From positions 1 through 10,775 of the forward strand of contig NZ_CALGYW010000125.1 of assembly GCF_937934665.1 (NCBI RefSeq): a stretch of DNA of 10,775 nucleotides, given 5' to 3'. The notes beneath the pieces are model-generated. The model made no database searches and had not been told where the DNA came from. It saw nothing but the letters and a program-made list of their open reading frames with translations. Source of the stretch: an uncultured Anaerococcus sp. (GTDB taxonomy: Bacteria; Bacillota; Clostridia; Tissierellales; Peptoniphilaceae). The translations under genes and the position numbers were made by a program. Shown here in pieces: positions 5,751-10,775 of this stretch (positions within the stretch are counted from its first letter, which is position 1; the number at the start of each line of letters is the position of its first letter).

Positions 5751-7550
5751 ATGAAAAAAAGAAATGAAGTTGATCCAAAAGAAACCTGGGCTATTGAAGA
5801 CCTTTATGCTTCTGATGATGATTTTTATGCCGATCTTGAAAAACTAGCCAGAAAGGCTTCTGATTTTAGAGAAAAATACTCGAAAATCGAAACTAGCGAT
5901 GATGTTTATAAATCTCTAGAAGCTTATTCAGATATAATTTCTTTAACTGATGGGCTTGGCACTTTTTCTGGTATTTCTAAGGAAACAGATGCCACAGATG
6001 AGCATATGGCCAAAAGAGATGCTAAGTTTGGAAGCGAAGTTTCTAAGATTTTTGCCAAACTTTCCTTCTATGACTCAGCTTTAGTCAAGGTTGACGAAAA
6101 AATATTAGATGAGACAATAAAAAACTACCCAGAATACGCCTATTACCTAAAAAGGGTAAAGGATAGGGCCAAATATCTCTTAGATGAAAAGACAGAAGCA
6201 GTCCTTGCTGCCCTTTCTCCAACCTTTGATGCTCCATATACAAATTATAATGATATGAGATATGGGGACATGAGTTTCCAAAATATCGAGCACAAGGACG
6301 AGGAAGTTACCCTAAACCACAACACTTTCGAAGAATACCTAGAAGGCGAAACTGATACAGAATTAAGACGCAAGGCTTTTGCTGACTACCACAAGGTCCT
6401 TGCTGCCTACCAAAACGCAGACGCCTCTGTCTATAACAACCTTATCCAAAACGAAAAGATATTAGCAGATATCCGTGGCTATGAATCAGTATTTCACTAT
6501 CTATTAGCCCGTCAAGACGTAGACTTTGATATTTACGAAAACCATATTGACATAATTATGGAAAAGCTTGCCCCAATTATGAGAAAATATGCAAAAATTA
6601 TCAAAAACCACTACGGCCTAGATGAGATGACCTATGCAGATTTAAAACTTGCCATAGATCCAGAATACGAGCCAAAGGTATCAATAGAAGAGGCAAAAAA
6701 CTATATAGTTGACGGACTTTCTCCACTTGGCGAAGAATACATCAGCTACATGAAAAAAGCCTTCGATGATAGGTGGATAGATTATTCACAAAATATAGGC
6801 AAGAGAACAGGTGCCTTCTGCGCTTCTCCTTACCCATCCCACCCATTTATCATGACCACCTACAATAATTCCATGAGCCAGGTTATGACTCTTGCCCATG
6901 AGCTAGGTCACGCAGGCCAAGGCATCTTATCAAATGCCAACCAAAACGCCCTATCTTGCGACATGTCTATGTACTTTGTGGAGTCTCCTTCCACAGCCAA
7001 TGAAATCACCATGGAAAGATACCTCCTTAAAAACGCTAAAGACGATAGGGAAAGACTTTGGGTCTTATCTACCATGATAGGCAAAACTTACTACCACAAC
7101 TTCGTAACCCACTACCTCGAAGCAGCCTTCCAAAGAGAAGTCTATAGACGTGTAGAAAATGGAGAAAGCTTAACAGCAGAGGACTTTAACACAATCTTTA
7201 AAGAAAAACTAGAAGAATTCTGGGGAGATGCTGTAGTATTAAACGAAGGTGCAGAGCTTACTTGGATGAGACAACCTCACTACTACATGGGTCTATACTC
7301 CTTCACCTACCAAGCAGGCCTTACCATAGGTACAGCCATCTCAGAAAAAATAGTCCACGGCACAGATGAAGATAGAGAAAAATGGCTCGAAGTCCTAAAA
7401 CTAGGCGGATCTATGGGACCAATTGAACTTGCCAAAGAAGCCGGAGTAGACATGACAACTACAAAACCAATAGAAGATGCAATCGACTTTATCGGACAAA
7501 TCGTTGATGAAATTGGTGAGCTTTTAGAAAAACTAGACATGTATAAATAA
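5751..7550 (+). CDS. pepF: Oligoendopeptidase F (M3B metallopeptidase)
   Basis: 599 residues, the standard PepF length. The enzyme is a cytosolic zinc endopeptidase that cuts oligopeptides of moderate length, usually imported by Opp/Dpp transporters. The N-terminal half (about 1-200) is the PepF N-terminal helical domain. The catalytic M3 domain carries HELGH (H383, E384, H387) within MTLAHELGHAGQG, and the third zinc ligand E411 in FVESPSTANE. C-terminal motifs such as GAELTWMRQPHYYMGLYSFTY, present in part at about 501-525, are also typical. There is no signal peptide. The start has a GGAG-type site about 7 bases upstream. The gene stands alone and is followed by a hairpin-rich tail with two terminators. 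In this setting it probably feeds amino acid fermentation together with the M29 and M42 enzymes. Confidence 0.95.
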   Translation: MKKRNEVDPKETWAIEDLYASDDDFYADLEKLARKASDFREKYSKIETSDDVYKSLEAYSDIISLTDGLGTFSGISKETDATDEHMAKRDAKFGSEVSKIFAKLSFYDSALVKVDEKILDETIKNYPEYAYYLKRVKDRAKYLLDEKTEAVLAALSPTFDAPYTNYNDMRYGDMSFQNIEHKDEEVTLNHNTFEEYLEGETDTELRRKAFADYHKVLAAYQNADASVYNNLIQNEKILADIRGYESVFHYLLARQDVDFDIYENHIDIIMEKLAPIMRKYAKIIKNHYGLDEMTYADLKLAIDPEYEPKVSIEEAKNYIVDGLSPLGEEYISYMKKAFDDRWIDYSQNIGKRTGAFCASPYPSHPFIMTTYNNSMSQVMTLAHELGHAGQGILSNANQNALSCDMSMYFVESPSTANEITMERYLLKNAKDDRERLWVLSTMIGKTYYHNFVTHYLEAAFQREVYRRVENGESLTAEDFNTIFKEKLEEFWGDAVVLNEGAELTWMRQPHYYMGLYSFTYQAGLTIGTAISEKIVHGTDEDREKWLEVLKLGGSMGPIELAKEAGVDMTTTKPIEDAIDFIGQIVDEIGELLEKLDMYK

Positions 7551-7557
7551 AATTTTA

Positions 7558-7577
7558 ACCTCCCTTGGCTGGGAGGT
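7558..7577 (+). repeat. ACCTCCC/GGGAGGT hairpin without T run
   Basis: ACCTCCC (7558-7564) and GGGAGGT (7571-7577) form a 7-pair stem with the loop TTGGCT, directly after the pepF stop. CAGAGTG follows rather than T bases, so it should not terminate by itself. The same arms recur at 7728-7747, so the two copies can pair locally or with each other across about 150 bases. Confidence 0.7.
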
Positions 7578-7609
7578 CAGAGTGTAGACAAAATATATAG
7601 ACATACGCC

Positions 7610-7646
7610 ATTCCGACAGAGAAGCCTTTAGGCTTCGACGAGGAAT
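7610..7646. repeat. Small palindromic intergenic repeat (candidate dispersed element)
   Basis: GAAGCC (7621-7626) and GGCTTC (7631-7636) form a perfect stem around TTTA. Outside it ATTCCG (7610-7615) pairs imperfectly with CG-A-GGAAT (7639-7646). Read on the minus strand the layout is GAGATTCCTCG...CGGAATG, a format familiar from short palindromic repeats scattered in intergenic DNA of many bacteria. Copy number here cannot be judged from one window. Confidence 0.5.
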
Positions 7647-7727
7647 CTCATAAATTTGGGTTTGTAAGGCTATTCTTTGTTTTTTAATTGATGAAACAAT
7701 CAAATAGTTTAATTTGTAAACAACCTG

Positions 7728-7754
7728 ACCTCCCTTAACTGGGAGGTTTTTTTT
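7728..7754 (+). terminator. pepF terminator, second ACCTCCC hairpin
   Basis: ACCTCCC (7728-7734) and GGGAGGT (7741-7747) form a stem with loop TTAACT, followed by a run of eight T (7747-7754). It is a strong intrinsic terminator for plus-strand transcription from pepF, about 180 bases past the stop codon. Apart from two loop bases the hairpin copies the one at 7558-7577. Confidence 0.85.
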
Positions 7755-7760
7755 ACACTG

Positions 7761-7792
7761 AAAAAGACGAGCCTGCCTGCTCGTCTTTTTTT
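7761..7792. terminator. Two-way terminator between pepF and the LOR/membrane operon
   Basis: GACGAGC (7766-7772) and GCTCGTC (7779-7785) form a 7-pair stem with an A5 run on the left and a T7 run on the right. It can therefore stop transcription from pepF (plus strand) and from the minus-strand genes at 7795-8844. The tandem placement after the hairpin at 7728 suggests that read-through between converging units is tightly limited. Confidence 0.87.
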
Positions 7793-7794
7793 GG

Positions 7795-7854
7795 TTAGGA
7801 CCATGCTTTTATTACGACTATCATGGTTACTATTAGTATACCCACTAAGTCCAT
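7795..7854 (-). CDS. Possible 19-residue hydrophobic peptide
   Basis: An ATG at 7854 opens MDLVGILIVTMIVVIKAWS and then TAA. Residues 3-15 are almost all aliphatic, enough for a short membrane segment, with a charged Lys and an aromatic Trp at the end. It starts 17 bases after the stop of the membrane protein gene and ends 2 bases before the two-way terminator, so it would be the last cistron of that unit. The upstream GGGAAAG is a weak ribosome binding site and lies too far from the ATG. A tiny membrane peptide or holin-like/toxin-like peptide is possible, but chance is also plausible. No family is recognised. Confidence 0.25.
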   Translation of the reverse strand: MDLVGILIVTMIVVIKAWS

Positions 7855-7871
7855 TTTTTTCAACACTTTCC

Positions 7872-8336
7872 CTAGTTTATCACATTCACTCGTTGATTTT
7901 TAAGTAGCCTTACCAGGTCCTTTTCCTTGGCAAAGGCAAAGTTCATATTATCCTGGCTGTTGGCGGTTTTAAAATACACCATTAGCAAGAGATTTTTGTT
8001 GGCCCTTGATAGGGTCACAGATTTTATTTCATCCAAAGGCACTTTTTTATTGATAAAGGGATTTAGTTTGTTAGTAAAGACATATTCCTCACTAAAACCC
8101 CTAGCAATTGTTGCTGTATAGTTCCAAAATATCATAGCAAGGGAAATGGCTAGGACATTTATTATATATGGCTTAAAGACCCAATTATAGATTATATACA
8201 TAACTACTATCATACCAATAACTGCAATATCTGTAGTTGTAAATTTGACTCTTTCCTTAATTTGTCCAAATAGGTAAAGATTATAAAGTCCCGCCAGGGC
8301 AAATAGTCCTGCTAGGATAAATATTAATTGTACCAC
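7872..8336 (-). CDS. Three-helix membrane protein with C-terminal cytoplasmic domain, unknown function
   Basis: 154 residues from a GTG start. Helices are predicted at about 2-24, 36-53 and 56-77, followed by a soluble domain (about 80-154) with alternating strand-like segments (YVFTNKLNPF, VPLDEIKSVTLS, LLLMVYFKT) and a final helix. This pattern resembles small bacterial PH-like domains, but that is only an impression. A longer reading from ATG at 8381 would add 15 charged residues and overlap the upstream gene by 44 bases. The GTG at 8334-8336 is preferred because GGAGGAGG (8345-8352) lies 8 bases ahead and the GTG follows the upstream stop by one base. It is co-transcribed with the LOR protein gene. 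Function is unknown; a membrane-bound partner of that protein is a guess. Confidence 0.72.
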   Translation of the reverse strand: MVQLIFILAGLFALAGLYNLYLFGQIKERVKFTTTDIAVIGMIVVMYIIYNWVFKPYIINVLAISLAMIFWNYTATIARGFSEEYVFTNKLNPFINKKVPLDEIKSVTLSRANKNLLLMVYFKTANSQDNMNFAFAKEKDLVRLLKNQRVNVIN

Positions 8337-8337
8337 C

Positions 8338-8844
8338 TTAGTTTCCTCCTCCAGCATTTGCTGCGCTTTCTTCATCGTCATGGATTTTATTTAGGCAAAT
8401 CACAAGGGCAATCATAGCAAGGGTGTAATTTTCATCAAATACAGATAAAACATAGTGATCGGTGAGTGTTATAAACTTCCTATTTACCTCCCCAATCTTT
8501 TTACCATCAAGGCTTATAAGAAAATTATAATCCCAAATAGATCCCTTAAGATTGATTCGTCCAAAATCTGTATCCACATCAATAAACTTTCTAAGTAGGG
8601 TAAATCTCTTATTTATAACCATCTTAGACCCATCTTCAAAGTCTACAAAAAACTTTGGTAAAAGGGAAATAATCTTTTTATTGATTGTAAAAAGCCTCTT
8701 TTTATCAGGACTAAATACGGCCGCTTTATAACCCATAAAAGTAAAATCTTGGTCAAGATAAAAGACATCCTCGCCCTTTTCATCCTTTATCCAATATTTA
8801 TCTGTTATTTTGAAAAATTTTTCCTTAAAAATATACTTTTTCAT
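8338..8844 (-). CDS. LURP-one-related (LOR/YxjI-like) protein
   Basis: 168 residues, the usual length of bacterial LOR/YxjI proteins, which fold as a tubby-like 12-stranded barrel around a central helix. The start (KKYIFKEKFFKITDKYWIKD) with a following G-x-x-V-F-Y segment, and repeated strand motifs such as KRLFTINKKI, GKKIGEVNRKF and DHYVLSVF, fit this family. The near-terminal hydrophobic stretch (YTLAMIALVICLNKIHDD) corresponds to the central helix of the barrel rather than a membrane span. Molecular function is unknown for most bacterial members. The last codons (GGA GGA GGA AAC TAA) double as the ribosome binding site of the next gene. TCCTTT at 8853-8858 (AAAGGA on the coding strand) precedes the ATG. 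It is divergent from the M42 gene through a shared symmetric promoter region. Confidence 0.75.
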   Translation of the reverse strand: MKKYIFKEKFFKITDKYWIKDEKGEDVFYLDQDFTFMGYKAAVFSPDKKRLFTINKKIISLLPKFFVDFEDGSKMVINKRFTLLRKFIDVDTDFGRINLKGSIWDYNFLISLDGKKIGEVNRKFITLTDHYVLSVFDENYTLAMIALVICLNKIHDDEESAANAGGGN

Positions 8845-8870
8845 TTTCTCATTCCTTTATTAATTTCCTA

Positions 8871-8908
8871 CTTATAATATAATATGATTATTGATATTAT
8901 ACTATAAG
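8871..8908. promoter_or_regulatory. Symmetric divergent promoter region
   Basis: CTTATAATATAATAT (8871-8885) and ATATTATACTATAAG (8894-8908) are reverse complements with one mismatch around an 8-base centre. Each arm supplies a consensus TATAAT: plus strand at 8873-8878 for the M42 gene and minus strand at 8896-8901 for the LOR gene. The -10 boxes therefore face each other over the same 30 bases. No good -35 boxes are visible on either side. Confidence 0.55.
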
Positions 8909-8922
8909 AAAGGGAGAAAAAA

Positions 8923-9948
8923 ATGGAAATTTCTACAATAACTAACTATATAAAAAACCTCGTAAATACCCCATCACCAACTGGTTTTACTAAACTTACT
9001 GAAAAATATTTAATGGACGAATTTACTAACCTAGGCTATAAACCTTATCAAAACAACAAGGGCAATGTAATAGTACCTATAAATGAAAAAGAAGGCAATG
9101 ACGGCCTTTTGCTTTCAGCCCACGTTGACACCCTAGGGCTCATGGTAAGATCAATTAAGGCAAATGGAGCACTCAGAGTTACAACTCTCGGTGGTTTTCC
9201 ACTTAACTTTGTAGAATTTGAAAATGTCAAAATCCACACCAGATCTGGTAAGGAATACACAGGAGTTGTAAGACTAAACAATCCCGCAGTTCACGGATCA
9301 GATGCCCCAAGAGAAGCTAAGAGAAATGACGAAACCATGGAAGTTGTAATTGACGCCATAACCCACTCCAAGGAAGAAACAGAAGCACTTGGCATCTCAA
9401 ACGGTGACTTTATTTCCCTAGACCCTAGATTTAGGATAGACAATGGTTTTGTAAAAAGCCGCCACCTAGATGATAAGGCAAGCGCAGGAATACTTCTTGC
9501 CCTAGCTAAGGAAATTAAGGATAAAAATATAGAGATAAACCGTCCACTCTACATGATGTTTACCATCTATGAAGAAGTAGGCCACGGAGCAAGCGCAGGC
9601 CATCCAAAGGGAATATCCGATATGGTGGCAGTAGATATGGGAGTAGTCCACGATGACCTTACTTGTGATGAACTAAAACTATCAATTTGCGCCAAAGACT
9701 CATCAGGCCCATACAACTATGACCTGACAAACGACCTAGTAGCTATAGCCAAAAAACTAGAGCTCGACTACGGCCTAGATATCTACCCATTCTACGGCTC
9801 AGACGCCTCAGCTGCAGTCTCAAGCGACTATGACTACAGACACGCCCTAGTAGGATGCGGTGTAGCAGCAAGCCACGGTTACGAAAGAACCCACGAAAAA
9901 GCGATTAAGTCACTTTTTGATTTATTAGTAGACCTTGTAAGTAAATAA
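8923..9948 (+). CDS. M42-family aminopeptidase (glutamyl aminopeptidase/FrvX type)
   Basis: 341 residues, typical of M42 enzymes, which form large hollow tetrahedral complexes in the cytosol and trim N-terminal residues from short peptides. Active-site residues are present in order: H67 and D69 (SAHVDTLG), the bridging D183 (SRHLDDKASAG), the general base E217 and ligand E218 (YEEVGHGASAG), D238 (VAVDMGVVHDD) and H318 (ASHGYERTH). No export signal is visible. The ATG has AAAGGGAG 7-14 bases upstream. It is a single-gene unit ending at a strong terminator, divergent from the LOR gene. Substrate preference (acidic or broad) cannot be fixed from the sequence. It complements PepF and the M29 enzyme in peptide use. 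Confidence 0.93.
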   Translation: MEISTITNYIKNLVNTPSPTGFTKLTEKYLMDEFTNLGYKPYQNNKGNVIVPINEKEGNDGLLLSAHVDTLGLMVRSIKANGALRVTTLGGFPLNFVEFENVKIHTRSGKEYTGVVRLNNPAVHGSDAPREAKRNDETMEVVIDAITHSKEETEALGISNGDFISLDPRFRIDNGFVKSRHLDDKASAGILLALAKEIKDKNIEINRPLYMMFTIYEEVGHGASAGHPKGISDMVAVDMGVVHDDLTCDELKLSICAKDSSGPYNYDLTNDLVAIAKKLELDYGLDIYPFYGSDASAAVSSDYDYRHALVGCGVAASHGYERTHEKAIKSLFDLLVDLVSK

Positions 9949-9956
9949 TTTTGTGA

Positions 9957-10016
9957 ATAAAAGCTAGTTTTAAATGGTATAAAAAATGATTTACCATATC
10001 AAACTAGCTTTTTTAG
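9957..10016 (+). terminator. Terminator of the M42 gene
   Basis: AAGCTAGTTT (9961-9970) pairs perfectly with AAACTAGCTT (10001-10010). An inner ATGGTA/TACCAT stem lies inside, and six T bases end the structure. It begins about 10 bases after the stop codon, so it is a clear intrinsic terminator. Confidence 0.88.
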
Positions 10017-10430
10017 TTAAAGTAAATATAAATTTTAGATCTCTAGAAGACTGTATAGACGCCTTTACCATATTGATTTTATAAACAAAGCTAGAAGCTT
10101 CTCGACTCCGCTCGAAACGAGTCTATTATAATCCGCGCTATATTTCAAAGTTTAAGCATATAGTCATAGATAGCAATTATCTAAACTTTAGAAAATCAGA
10201 TAAAATACACTTGATCTCGAGCAAGGTCGACAGGAGAGGAAGTTAAGAGTAAAGGCTTTAACAAACATCTCTAATTGAAAATATGCTTATTTAGACTTCT
10301 TAAACCACCTTGGGCCACAAAACCTCTCCTCGAACATAGTGAGAGATCTCTATAGTTTTTTACATCAAGGATTTTCGTAAATGCAGCGTTATTCTCTTTA
10401 TCATAAGTCATTTCCCAAAAATATCCCATT
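10017..10430. other. Long intergenic region with several inverted repeats, no convincing gene
   Basis: No reading frame with a ribosome binding site is visible. Pairs seen: AAAGTTTA (10147-10154) with TAAACTTT (10182-10189); TAAGCATAT (10153-10161) with ATATGCTTA (10281-10289), which competes with the first; and GGAGAGG (10233-10239) with CCTCTCC (10323-10329). The last pair belongs to two longer related inverted segments, 10213-10239 and 10323-10350, both holding GATCTC and TCGA. A further fragment at 10094-10116 (CTTCTCGACTCCGCTCGAAA) looks like the same class. The region may be decayed dispersed repeats, a structured RNA or a miniature element. Confidence 0.5.
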
Positions 10431-10467
10431 AAAAAAATAGGAGAGCATTTCGCTCTACCTATTTTTT
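10431..10467 (-). terminator. Terminator of the surface protein gene
   Basis: ATAGGAGAGC (10437-10446) pairs with GCTCT-A-CCTAT (10452-10462, one bulged A). On the minus strand it is followed by seven T; on the plus strand it also ends in T bases, so it may work both ways. It lies just after the stop of the surface protein gene. Confidence 0.85.
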
Positions 10468-10480
10468 CTTTTAGAAGATT

Positions 10481-10775
10481 TTATTCATCTTCTTTTTTCT
10501 TTTTTGTTGTTGCCATAAGTCCTGCTATTGAGATTCCCATGCTTGTGAATATTGTAGCAACTGAGCCTATACCTGTTTTTGGATTTGTAGATTTTTTAGC
10601 TACATTCTTTTCAATCTCAGCTTGTGCTGAATTTTCTGGAGTCTCAGGTCTTCCAGGAATTTCTGGTCTTTCACCTGGTGTACCTGGGTCTTCAGGTTTT
10701 TCTGGTTTATCAGGTGTGCTTGGTTCTTCAGGATCTTCTTCTCCTGGCTTTTCTGGATCTATTGGATCTTCTTCG
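10481..10775 (-). CDS. Sortase-anchored cell-surface protein, C-terminal part only
   Basis: Reading in from the window edge gives 97 codons and a TAA at 10481-10483. First comes a stretch of about 50 residues rich in Pro, Glu, Asp, Thr and Lys (repeated PEKPxxP and DPxxP-like units), typical of an unstructured wall-spanning region. Then come NPKTG, a hydrophobic segment (about IGSVATIFTSMGISIAGLMA) and the basic tail TKKKKEDE. This is the standard three-part cell-wall sorting signal, with N in place of the L of LPXTG. Variants of this type occur in surface proteins of Gram-positive anaerobic cocci. The protein should be cut between T and G by a sortase and linked to peptidoglycan. The ligand-binding part lies outside the window, so its role (adhesin or other) is unknown. 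Confidence 0.9.
   Translation of the reverse strand, partial: EEDPIDPEKPGEEDPEEPSTPDKPEKPEDPGTPGERPEIPGRPETPENSAQAEIEKNVAKKSTNPKTGIGSVATIFTSMGISIAGLMATTKKKKEDE

Noticed and set aside
7551..7730. CRISPR array or insertion sequence
   Set aside because: There are only two hairpin copies, no regular spacers, no transposase and no terminal inverted repeats with target duplication.
10017..10430. Known riboswitch or T-box
   Set aside because: No conserved core of a class I recognise was found, and the region lies between the ends of two convergent genes, not in front of a gene.

Overview
The window is low-GC DNA with strong purine-rich ribosome binding sites. It carries an oxygen-sensitive [FeFe]-hydrogenase, three cytosolic metallopeptidases and a sortase-anchored surface protein with an NPKTG signal. 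This combination suggests a strictly anaerobic, peptide-using Gram-positive bacterium of the Tissierellia, in the Anaerococcus/Peptoniphilus/Finegoldia group. The genus is an inference and was not tested by any search.

Layout. Positions 1-166 hold the start of a minus-strand GntR-type (YtrA-like) regulator with a clear promoter and an overlapping pseudo-palindrome. Positions 258-4330 hold a minus-strand operon for a trimeric NAD-linked, probably electron-bifurcating [FeFe]-hydrogenase, in the order hydC-hydB-hydA, with its promoter region upstream and hairpins downstream. hydC (the NuoE-like subunit) is interrupted by an apparent one-base deletion in a T run, and hydB lacks the N-terminal thioredoxin-like [2Fe-2S] domain found in many homologues. 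Positions 4350-5658 hold a minus-strand M29 aminopeptidase ending at a UUCG-loop terminator. From 5704 to 7550 lies a plus-strand oligoendopeptidase F (M3B). Positions 7551-7792 are non-coding and rich in hairpins: two near-identical ACCTCCC/GGGAGGT stems flank a small palindromic repeat, followed by a two-way terminator. Positions 7795-8844 are a minus-strand unit of a LURP-one-related (LOR/YxjI-like) protein, a three-helix membrane protein that starts at a GTG, and possibly a 19-residue hydrophobic peptide. A symmetric divergent promoter at 8871-8908 separates this unit from a plus-strand M42 aminopeptidase (8923-9948). Positions 10017-10430 contain no convincing gene but several inverted repeats. 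The window ends inside a minus-strand cell-wall-anchored protein, of which only the C-terminus is present.

How the genes fit together (inference). PepF cuts imported oligopeptides, and the M29 and M42 enzymes take residues from the resulting peptides. Fermentation of the amino acids yields NADH and reduced ferredoxin, and a HydABC-type hydrogenase can dispose of both as H2. The broken hydC therefore matters: either the assembly has a one-base error, or this strain has lost the intact NuoE-like subunit. No tRNA, rRNA, CRISPR array, transposase or phage gene is visible. No wholly new system stands out; the most useful leads are the hydC frameshift, the reduced HydB, the structured intergenic regions and the tiny hydrophobic reading frame.
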